Assembly: GCA_012514595.1 (NCBI GenBank)
Contig: JAAYZZ010000012.1
Coordinates: 1-14,433, forward strand
Origin: Elusimicrobiota bacterium
Lineage (GTDB): Bacteria > Omnitrophota > Gorgyraeia > Zapsychrales > Fredricksoniimonadaceae
Reading direction: 5' to 3'
DNA: 14,433 nucleotides
The notes beneath the pieces are model-generated. The model saw only the letters and a list, made by a program, of their open reading frames with translations. It was not told the DNA's origin and made no database searches. Positions 1 to 5,251 of the stretch are shown piece by piece. Both the position numbers and the translations under genes were made by a program. Each line of letters starts with the position of its first letter. The stretch's first letter is position 1.

Positions 1-216
1 CATGCTGAAGGCAAAGACCAGGGTATAGATCGCGATCGCCTCGATGAAGGCACATCCCGTCGCCATGGCGATCAGGATCTTTGTCGAGGCTTCCGGCTGG
101 CGCCCGATGGCGGCCATGGCCTCGCTCACGGCCCGGCCAAGGGCGAGTCCGGTCCCCAGGGCTGCGAGCCCCAAACTCAAGGGCAATGTAATACCTAATG
201 CGGTGTGAAAATCCAT
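1..216 (-). CDS. atpE: ATP synthase F0 subunit c (partial, C-terminus beyond window)
   Basis: Subunit c forms the membrane ring of F1F0 ATP synthase that carries ions through F0. The visible 72 residues start MDFHTALGITLPL and hold both transmembrane helices: a Gly/Ala-rich first helix, the polar loop GRQPEA, and a second helix with the ion-binding glutamate in AFIEAIAIY. The start ATG has a strong Shine-Dalgarno (AGGAGG) lying in the end of atpB, 5 bp upstream, so the two are co-transcribed. Against Na+-type rings, the Gln position of helix 1 appears to be Leu (GLALGRA) and the residue after the Glu is Ala, not Ser or Thr; this suggests proton coupling, which is inference. The gene runs off the left edge of the window just after the second helix; only the last few residues are missing. 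Confidence 0.95.
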   Translation of the reverse strand, partial: MDFHTALGITLPLSLGLAALGTGLALGRAVSEAMAAIGRQPEASTKILIAMATGCAFIEAIAIYTLVFAFSM

Positions 217-221
217 GTGTT

Positions 222-1007
222 CTAACCTCCTGTTTTTATGGGATCGTGTTTTGTATCATGTGGCATGACCAATGCCAGATAGATCAGGGTCAAGAGCGTA
301 AAGACCAGGGCCTGGACCGTCGAGGCAACAAGCGTCATGATCGTGTTGAGAAGAAGGAGCGGAACCCCCTGAAGGCCGAACCCCGCGATCGTGGCCAGGA
401 GAAGATCATCCCCCCAGACATTGCTCCGCAGACGCATCGAGAGGCTCAGCGGCCTTACGAACTCCCCGATAAAGTGCAGAACGAACATGAAAGCGGGCAG
501 AATGACGGAGAAGGCCAGGAATCCCCGGGGCTGCCCCATCATATGATCCGCATAACCGAACAAACCCAACCCGCGAAAGGCCGTGATCTGCACGAAAAAG
601 AAAACAACGATCGCGAGAGCCAGGGTGACCGACAAATCCGCGGTCGGGGACTTCAACAGCGGGACCAGCCCCATCAAATTCATGAAAAAAATATAAAGGA
701 ACAGCGTCCCGATGAAGGGAGTGAACTTGCGGCCCTGGGGCCCCAGGACGCTACAGACAAAATCATCAACAGCCCCCACAAGGACCTCGGCCGCTCCCTG
801 AAGACGGCCCGGGACCATCTCCCTGCGCCTGGTCGCCACATGACCGAGCGCCAGAAGGAGCACAGCCGCCAGAATGGAAAACACAAGACTTTCCCAATGA
901 TGAAGGAATTGAAAAAACAGATTCTCCGGCCAATGCTCATGGAGCAATGTCACGAGATTAGGGAACTCGGGCAGGGCTTGGGCAGCAACAGATTCGGATT
1001 CTGTCAT
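222..1007 (-). CDS. atpB: ATP synthase F0 subunit a
   Basis: Subunit a provides the ion half-channels beside the c-ring of F1F0 ATP synthase. It is 261 residues long with several hydrophobic segments. The family core is present: TPFIGTLFLYIFFMNLMGLVP in mid-protein, the essential arginine R192 in SLSMRLRSN (E. coli R210), and Q232 in VQALVFTLLTLIYL (E. coli Q252). Where many homologues have RLFGN this one has RLRSN, adding R194 next to the catalytic Arg. The reading frame is open far upstream, but homology begins at MTESES, so the ATG at 1007 is chosen. No convincing Shine-Dalgarno precedes it; instead the bases just upstream can pair with a leader hairpin arm (see findings). First gene of the operon; atpE follows after 5 bp. 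Confidence 0.95.
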   Translation of the reverse strand: MTESESVAAQALPEFPNLVTLLHEHWPENLFFQFLHHWESLVFSILAAVLLLALGHVATRRREMVPGRLQGAAEVLVGAVDDFVCSVLGPQGRKFTPFIGTLFLYIFFMNLMGLVPLLKSPTADLSVTLALAIVVFFFVQITAFRGLGLFGYADHMMGQPRGFLAFSVILPAFMFVLHFIGEFVRPLSLSMRLRSNVWGDDLLLATIAGFGLQGVPLLLLNTIMTLVASTVQALVFTLLTLIYLALVMPHDTKHDPIKTGG

Positions 1008-1018
1008 AGAAGACCACG

Positions 1019-1050
1019 AAAAAGGTCTTCCGAGGATACCGCGGAAGACC
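1019..1050 (-). terminator. Terminator-like hairpin in the atpB leader
   Basis: On the minus strand GGTCTTCCG pairs perfectly with CGGAAGACC (9 bp, 9-base loop) and is followed by TTTTT. It lies between the atpB promoter and the atpB start codon, so it could act as an attenuator. The 3' arm can also pair with a second GGTCTTC copy just before the ATG. Confidence 0.6.
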
Positions 1051-1071
1051 AGGATGAACGGGATTTTTTGT

Positions 1072-1099
1072 ACTATAGCACAATCGACCGGGTTGTCAA
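1072..1099 (-). promoter_or_regulatory. Sigma70-type promoter of atpBE
   Basis: On the minus strand a perfect -35 box TTGACA (1099-1094) is followed after 16 bases by TATAGT (1077-1072). Transcription would start near 1065, giving a leader of about 58 bases. It lies just downstream of the glnB1 terminator, so the atp operon is a separate transcription unit. Confidence 0.65.
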
Positions 1100-1118
1100 A
1101 ATCTGGGCTATCTTTTAT

Positions 1119-1165
1119 AAAAGTCCTCCCATCCCGGGGATGTTCCCTGATCCCCGGGATGGAGG
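1119..1165 (-). terminator. Intrinsic terminator after glnB1
   Basis: A perfect 10-bp stem (ATCCCGGGGA with TCCCCGGGAT, 10-base loop), extended by GGAGG/CCTCC with a bulge, starts within 10 bases of the glnB1 stop and is followed on the minus strand by a short TTTTAT run. It probably ends the amt1-glnB1 transcript before the atp promoter. Confidence 0.6.
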
Positions 1166-1173
1166 ATGTTCGG

Positions 1174-1515
1174 CTATCCGATCGCCGGACCGCCCCGCTC
1201 CTCGGTGCGGATCCTGACACACTGGTCCAGGGGAAGGACAAAGATCTTCCCATCCCCCGTCTCTCCCGTTTTGGCCGCTTTGACGATCGCCCGGATCGTA
1301 GGCTCCACGAACGGGTCATTGACCGCGATATCGATCCGGACCTTGCGAAGGAGGTTCCCCATCTCCTTTGTACCGCGGTAGACCTCGGTGATCCCCTTCT
1401 GCTGGCCATGCCCCAGAACTTCGCTCACGGTCATCAGGTTGACATCGATCCTGTACAACTCTTCCCTGACATCGTCCAGCTTGCTCGGCTGGATGATCGC
1501 AACAACCATTTTCAT
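1174..1515 (-). CDS. PII nitrogen regulatory protein, copy 1
   Basis: PII signal protein of 113 residues, the family's usual length. These trimers sense ATP/ADP and 2-oxoglutarate and, when paired with Amt, block the channel by inserting the T-loop. Signature regions are clear: MKMVVAIIQPSKLDDV at the N-terminus, T-loop GQQKGITEVYRGTKEMGN (about 37-54) with the Amt-contacting R47, and the nucleotide-binding stretch TGDGKIFVLPLDQCVRIRT (K90, R101, R103). Residue 51, tyrosine in uridylylated GlnB/GlnK proteins, is Glu, so GlnD-type uridylylation at this site is impossible. Residue 49, the phosphorylated Ser of cyanobacterial PII, is Thr. The ATG follows AGGAGG and lies 20 bp after amt1, marking a GlnK-type partner of that transporter. 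GlnB versus GlnK naming cannot be decided, so no symbol is given. Confidence 0.95.
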   Translation of the reverse strand: MKMVVAIIQPSKLDDVREELYRIDVNLMTVSEVLGHGQQKGITEVYRGTKEMGNLLRKVRIDIAVNDPFVEPTIRAIVKAAKTGETGDGKIFVLPLDQCVRIRTEERGGPAIG

Positions 1516-1535
1516 ATCCGCCTCCTTTTATCCGA

Positions 1536-2762
1536 TCACTCCAACATGGTATAAGCCCGCTCGTGATGCTGTGTCAGATCCAGTCCCACGTCCTCTTCCT
1601 TCACGCTCACGCGCATACCCATGAGGACATCGACAAGCTTGTAGATCAGGAAGGTGGCGACCCCTGAATAGACGACCGTGATCAGGACCGCCTTGATCTG
1701 GATCCACACAAGACCGGGATTCCCGTAGAACAACCCATCCGCTCCTGCGGGATTGACCGTGGTCGTGGCAAAGAGCCCTGTGGCGATCGCTCCCCAGATC
1801 CCGCCCACGCAGTGAACGCCAAAGGCATCGAGCGCATCGTCATACTTCAAGAGAGGCTTCACGATGACCGCGGCCAAGTAGCAGAAGAGGCTGACCGAAA
1901 GCCCTATGGCCAAAGCCCCGGAGACATTGACGAATCCTGCGGCGGGCGTGATCGCAACGAGGCCCGCGACCGCACCGGACGCAACCCCGAAAAGGGTTGG
2001 CTTGCCATTTCGGACCCATTCGATGATCGCCCAGGACAGCCCCGCCGCCGCCGCCGCTGTATTGGTCACAACAAAGGCATTCACGGCCAGACCATTCGCG
2101 CCAAGTGCCGATCCCGCATTGAACCCGAACCACCCGAACCAAAGAAGCCCTGTCCCCAGCGCAACGAACGGGAGATTGTGGGGAGACGGGATATGTTTCT
2201 CCGCATTCTTCCGGCGTCCGATCATCAGGGCAGTCACGATCGCCGCAATCCCGGCATTGATATGAACAACCGCGCCGCCAGCAAAATCAAGCGCGCCCAT
2301 ATTCCGCAGGAACCCTCCCAGACCCCAGACCCAATGGCAGACGGGAGAATAGACGAGCACCAGCCAGATCGTCGTAAAGACGACAAAAGAAGAGAACTTC
2401 ATTCGCTCGGCGAACGCCCCGATGATCAAGGCCGGCGTGATGATCGCGAACATGCCCTGGAAGACCATGAAGGCCTGGTGCGGGATCGTCGCGGAATAAT
2501 CCGCGTACGGTTCCAGCCCCACGCCGTTCAGCATGGCCCATCCGAATCCTCCCCAAAATCCTTCGGATGGCGCAAAGGCCAGGCTGTACCCGCAGACGAC
2601 CCAAATGACGGTTGCAAGACACATGATAAAGAAACATTGCATCAGAACGCTCAGGATGTTCTTCCGCCGGACCATCCCCCCGTAAAAGAAAGCCAACCCC
2701 GGCGTCATCAAGAGCACGAGCGCTGCCGAGGCCATCACCCATGCCGTATCCCCTGTGTCCAT
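1536..2762 (-). CDS. amt: Ammonium transporter (Amt/MEP/Rh family), copy 1
   Basis: Membrane channel for ammonium uptake, 408 residues, about eleven hydrophobic helices. Conserved pore residues are visible: the twin histidines H167 (AVVHINAG) and H317 (FGVHCVGG), D159 (ALDFAGG), the gate phenylalanines near F105 (GMFAIITPALI) and F214, and S218 in GWFGFNAGS of the substrate site. An in-frame ATG lies 27 bases upstream, but the ATG at 2762 is preceded by a strong AGGGGAGG site and begins directly with the N-terminal family sequence MDTGDTAWVM, so it is preferred. There is no cleavable signal peptide, unlike copy 2. The gene has its own promoter and a terminator-bearing leader, and is followed after 20 bp by its PII partner. 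Confidence 0.95.
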   Translation of the reverse strand: MDTGDTAWVMASAALVLLMTPGLAFFYGGMVRRKNILSVLMQCFFIMCLATVIWVVCGYSLAFAPSEGFWGGFGWAMLNGVGLEPYADYSATIPHQAFMVFQGMFAIITPALIIGAFAERMKFSSFVVFTTIWLVLVYSPVCHWVWGLGGFLRNMGALDFAGGAVVHINAGIAAIVTALMIGRRKNAEKHIPSPHNLPFVALGTGLLWFGWFGFNAGSALGANGLAVNAFVVTNTAAAAAGLSWAIIEWVRNGKPTLFGVASGAVAGLVAITPAAGFVNVSGALAIGLSVSLFCYLAAVIVKPLLKYDDALDAFGVHCVGGIWGAIATGLFATTTVNPAGADGLFYGNPGLVWIQIKAVLITVVYSGVATFLIYKLVDVLMGMRVSVKEEDVGLDLTQHHERAYTMLE

Positions 2763-2798
2763 GTTCCTCCCCTTTCGTTTGCTTGACATTTATTGCCC

Positions 2799-2854
2799 AA
2801 AAAAAAGACGCCTTCGGTCCAGAGGATCCTCTGAACTGAAGACGTCTTTGTCTT
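2799..2854 (-). promoter_or_regulatory. Leader switch of amt1: hexaloop hairpin overlapping an intrinsic terminator
   Basis: On the minus strand the 5' leader holds AAGAC-AAAGAC-GTCTT (2854-2839), a 5-bp stem with a hexaloop having A at position 1 and G at position 4. The segment from its loop into its 3' arm is also the 5' arm of a long terminator: AAAGACGTCTTC (2849 downward) pairs with GAAGGCGTCTTT (with one G-U pair), capped by the palindrome AGAGGATCCTCT and followed by eight T (2806-2799). The two folds exclude each other. Just upstream is a second hairpin (CGGCC-5-GGCCG, 2864-2878). The layout matches ANTAR-type antitermination targets, and a close relative precedes amt2. Confidence 0.6.
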
Positions 2855-2941
2855 TCGCAAACTCGGCCTTGCGGGCCGTTCTTCCATGAACCAGCTGTTT
2901 CAAACAACCGGAACGTTCACATCAACGCGAACGTTGAAGAA

Positions 2942-2969
2942 AGTATAAAACCTTCCAAAGAAAAATCAA
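2942..2969 (-). promoter_or_regulatory. Promoter of amt1-glnB1
   Basis: On the minus strand TTGATT (2969-2964) and TATACT (2947-2942) are separated by 16 bases. Transcription would start near 2935, inside or just before a small stable hairpin TCAACG-TTCG-CGTTGA (2937-2922), and yields a leader of about 170 bases with the terminator near its 3' end. Confidence 0.5.
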
Positions 2970-3005
2970 GAGAAAAAAACGCAGAAAATATTGCGCCCCC
3001 GGGAG

Positions 3006-3019
3006 GGCCCGACAGGGCC
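3006..3019 (-). terminator. Hairpin after glnB2 (possible terminator)
   Basis: GGCCC-TGTC-GGGCC forms a 5-bp GC-only stem about 30 bases after the glnB2 stop, in a very GC-rich stretch, with an AT-rich AATATTTT segment further downstream. There is no immediate T-run, so termination here may be weak and read-through into amt1 is possible. Confidence 0.3.
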
Positions 3020-3051
3020 GACCCCCGCGAGCGCTATTCTCTCCGTCGGAG

Positions 3052-3393
3052 CTATCCGATCGCGAGTTTTCCCTTCTCCCCGGTTCGTATCCGGATACAG
3101 TCACCCAAATCAAGGATGAATATCTTCCCATCCCCAATCTTTCCTGACCGGGCGCCCCGGACAATCGCCTCGACGGTCGGCTGAACGAAATCATCGTTCA
3201 CCGCGATCTCGAGCCTCACCTTCTTGAGGAGATTCACCTCCATCATGACACCGCGATACGTCTCGGTGTACCCCTTTTGCTGCCCACACCCCAGGGCGTT
3301 TGTGACCGTCATTTTGTGCACGCCCGCGGAAAAAAGCGCCTTCTTGACCTCCGGCAGTTTGTGGGGCTGTATCAATGCAATAACGAGTTTCAT
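3052..3393 (-). CDS. PII nitrogen regulatory protein, copy 2
   Basis: Second PII protein, 113 residues, clearly related to copy 1 but diverged, so the pair is not a recent duplication. It has the family N-terminus MKLVIALIQPHKLPEV, the T-loop GQQKGYTETYRGVMMEVN (about 37-54, R47 present) and the nucleotide-binding region GKIGDGKIFILDLGDCIRIRT. Residue 51 is Met where uridylylated PII proteins have Tyr, and residue 49 is Val, so neither classical modification site exists. It starts 21 bp after the amt2 stop with an AAAGGGG-like ribosome site and presumably gates that transporter. Regulation is probably by nucleotides and 2-oxoglutarate alone (inference). Confidence 0.95.
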   Translation of the reverse strand: MKLVIALIQPHKLPEVKKALFSAGVHKMTVTNALGCGQQKGYTETYRGVMMEVNLLKKVRLEIAVNDDFVQPTVEAIVRGARSGKIGDGKIFILDLGDCIRIRTGEKGKLAIG

Positions 3394-3414
3394 AATGACC
3401 CCTTTCTTTCCTCT

Positions 3415-4779
3415 TTAATTCTCTGTCGTAAAGATCTGGAACCCCGAATAGGACTCCATCCCGTGCTCTGTGATATCGAGCCCCTTCACCTCTTCTTCCT
3501 CGGAGACCCTTAATCCAACGGTCTTATGGATGATGAGGAACAGGGCCATTGCGCCTCCAAAGGCCCAGACAAAGACAGACGCCACGCCCGTCAGCTGGGT
3601 CCAGAACAGGTTGAGACCACCTCCGAAGAAAAACCCGTCAACACCCCCATAGGCTTTCTCCGCAAATAACCCGACGAGCAGGGTCCCGAGGCCTCCGCAG
3701 ACACCATGAACAGACACCGCACCGACCGGGTCGTTGATCCTGAGGACCTTGTCAATGAACTGGACGCTCAGGACAACGACAACACCCGCAATGGCCCCGA
3801 TCAGGATCGCGCTCATGGGCGAAACATTCGCACATCCGGCCGTGATCGCCACAAGCCCCGCCAACGCACCGTTCAATGCCATACTCGTATCCGGCTTTCC
3901 GTACTGCAACCAGATCGTCACCATGGCCGACACAGCACCGGCCGCAGCCGCAAGGTTGGTCGTCACCGCAATGACCGCGATGCTCAGATTCGTCCCCGAC
4001 GTGGTAGAGCCAGGGTTGAATCCGAACCAGCCGAACCAGAGAATGAAGACGCCCAAAGCCGCCAGCGGGATATTGTGCCCGCCGATCACATTCGACGACC
4101 CGTCCTTATTATACTTCCCGATCCGAGGGCCCAGAACGATCGCACCAGCAAGGGCCGCCCATCCTCCGACGGAGTGAACAACTGTTGATCCCGCAAAATC
4201 CACCATTCCTTTAGCCGCGAGCCAACCGCCTCCCCAGATCCAATGCCCCACTACCGGATAGATCAACGCTGTGATAAAGGCGCTATAGAGAAGGTAGCTC
4301 GAAAACTTGGTTCGTTCCGCCATGGCCCCAGAAACGATCGTGGCCGCTGTGGCCGCGAAAACGGCCTGAAACATCCAGTAGGCGAACTGCCAAAGCCCCT
4401 CACCCGTTGTTGGATCGGCAAAGCTCCCCCAAAACTTGGACGTCCCAAAAAGTCCCAACTTGTCGATCCCGAACATAATCCCATAGCCTATAAAGAAGAA
4501 GGCCAGGGACCCCACACAGAAATCCATCAGATTCTTCATCATGATGTTCCCTGCGTTCTTGGCCCGCGTGAACCCGGTCTCGACCATGGCAAACCCGGCC
4601 TGCATGAAAAAGACTAGGAAGGCCGCCACAAGGGTCCAGACGGTATCGATCGCGATCTTATTCGCGTCCGGCGTCACCCCCTCATCCGCCAAGGCGACAG
4701 ACGAAAGTATGACGAAGGCCGGAAGGGCCAAAAGGCCTATCCGCTGGACCCCCCTCATGATCTTTTCTTTGATGCTCAT
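3415..4779 (-). CDS. amt: Ammonium transporter (Amt/MEP/Rh family), copy 2, with signal peptide
   Basis: Ammonium channel of 454 residues. Residues 1-31 look like a cleavable signal peptide: a basic N-terminus (MSIKEKIMRGVQR), a hydrophobic core, then VALA before DEG, as known for E. coli AmtB. The mature part has the pore residues H202 (STVVHSVGG), H358 (VSVHGVCGG), D194 (VDFAGS), F141 and F254 (GWFGFNPGS). The frame stays open upstream to about 4818, but the ATG at 4779 follows a perfect AAGGAGG site and starts the signal peptide, so it is chosen. Sequence and length differ clearly from copy 1, so the two belong to different Amt subtypes. It heads a two-gene operon with glnB2 and sits behind a leader of about 290 bases with a terminator. 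Confidence 0.95.
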   Translation of the reverse strand: MSIKEKIMRGVQRIGLLALPAFVILSSVALADEGVTPDANKIAIDTVWTLVAAFLVFFMQAGFAMVETGFTRAKNAGNIMMKNLMDFCVGSLAFFFIGYGIMFGIDKLGLFGTSKFWGSFADPTTGEGLWQFAYWMFQAVFAATAATIVSGAMAERTKFSSYLLYSAFITALIYPVVGHWIWGGGWLAAKGMVDFAGSTVVHSVGGWAALAGAIVLGPRIGKYNKDGSSNVIGGHNIPLAALGVFILWFGWFGFNPGSTTSGTNLSIAVIAVTTNLAAAAGAVSAMVTIWLQYGKPDTSMALNGALAGLVAITAGCANVSPMSAILIGAIAGVVVVLSVQFIDKVLRINDPVGAVSVHGVCGGLGTLLVGLFAEKAYGGVDGFFFGGGLNLFWTQLTGVASVFVWAFGGAMALFLIIHKTVGLRVSEEEEVKGLDITEHGMESYSGFQIFTTEN

Positions 4780-4900
4780 ATGCTCCTCCTTTTTATTTTC
4801 AACGATTCTCATCCCCACCTCGTCCGTTATTTAAGGCGGCTCCCTAGCCTGAACCTTCTCTTCCTTCATAACCATCACCCCCATCTGGCCTTCGAAAAAC

Positions 4901-4951
4901 AAAAAAGGCGCCTTCAATCCGTTACTTTTGGATTAAAGACGCCTTTGTCTT
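4901..4951 (-). promoter_or_regulatory. Leader switch of amt2: hexaloop hairpin overlapping an intrinsic terminator
   Basis: On the minus strand AAGAC-AAAGGC-GTCTT (4951-4936) forms a hairpin with an A-N-N-G hexaloop. Its loop and 3' arm also form the 5' arm of a terminator: AAAGGCGTCTTTAATCC pairs with GGATTGAAGGCGCCTTT (17 bp including G-U pairs, 9-base loop), and the T-run covers 4906-4901. It is nearly identical in design and partly in sequence to the amt1 leader. The hairpin 5 bases upstream (GAGAGGC-TTTGAG-GCCTCTC, 4957-4976) has a six-base loop with G at position 4. Confidence 0.65.
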
Positions 4952-4956
4952 ATTTT

Positions 4957-5037
4957 GAGAGGCCTCAAAGCCTCTCGCCCGCTATGCTCTCAGGCAGCAC
5001 TGCCTGTCACATTCAAATCGCCCTTTTCGGGCGATTT
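4957..5037 (-). other. Three further hairpins in the amt2 leader
   Basis: In order of transcription: AAATCGCCC with GGGCGATTT (9 bp, 5-base loop, 5037-5015), the near-palindrome CAGGCA-GTGC-TGCCTG (5006-4991), and GAGAGGC-TTTGAG-GCCTCTC (7 bp, hexaloop, 4976-4957). None has a T-run. Together with the terminator the leader RNA is almost fully structured between the start site and 4901. From 4900 to the amt2 start I see only a possible 14-codon reading frame. Confidence 0.5.
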
Positions 5038-5074
5038 AAGGAACCCACAGATACCGGGTCCTGCAGTTAATTGA

Positions 5075-5104
5075 AGTATATACTCGAGCCCGTTCGGATT
5101 GCAA
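5075..5104 (-). promoter_or_regulatory. Promoter of amt2-glnB2
   Basis: On the minus strand TTGCAA (5104-5099) and TATACT (5080-5075) are 18 bases apart; the -10 is the same hexamer as in the amt1 promoter. A TTGACT overlaps the -35 region but its spacing (23) is too long. Transcription would start near 5068. I see no sigma54-type GG-N10-GC element here. Confidence 0.45.
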
Positions 5105-5193
5105 GTCAATTTTTAATATTTTTTGCTTTCTCGTCGAGCCTGTTGATATGTCGGTCGTCCCTGAACGCCCTTACACTTCTTCCGAGTTGCCTC

Positions 5194-5222
5194 TTGCATT
5201 CATTCCCCGACGAAAATATAAT
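5194..5222 (+). promoter_or_regulatory. Strong sigma70 promoter of the NSS transporter operon
   Basis: TTGCAT (5194-5199), a 17-base spacer and a perfect TATAAT (5217-5222). Transcription would begin near 5229, only about 23 bases before the ATG, leaving room for the ribosome site AAGGAGG but no leader structure. It diverges from the amt2 promoter. Confidence 0.65.
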
Positions 5223-5251
5223 GCCGTTGATATCACCAAAAAGGAGGTCAC

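Noticed and set aside
1..216. Na+-driven ATP synthase, suggested by the neighbouring Na+-coupled transporter
   Set aside because: The c-subunit lacks the helix-1 Gln and the Ser/Thr after the glutamate that mark sodium rings.
198..1217. Long open frame on the plus strand opposite atpB
   Set aside because: Its product is rich in Arg, Asp, His, Gln and Pro with no domain, and it mirrors the codon pattern of the well-supported atpB; it is an antisense shadow typical of GC-rich DNA. The same holds for 1812-2786 opposite amt1, 6822-8294 opposite gdhA and 9881-10813 opposite nfnA.
4780..4818. Earlier in-frame start for amt2, adding 13 residues
   Set aside because: It would place a charged extension before a well-formed signal peptide, and the strong AAGGAGG site points to the ATG at 4779.
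4831..4875. Possible 14-codon upstream open reading frame in the amt2 leader (MVMKEEKVQAREPP)
   Set aside because: The G-rich stretch sits directly against the ATG, a poor ribosome-site spacing; there is no run of regulatory codons, and it lies after the terminator, so a leader-peptide attenuation role is not supported.
2790..5070. Glutamine riboswitch or sigma54 control for the amt operons
   Set aside because: The leaders do not show the glutamine-riboswitch core sequences I know, and no GG-N10-GC element with flanking consensus is present; sigma70-like boxes are seen instead.
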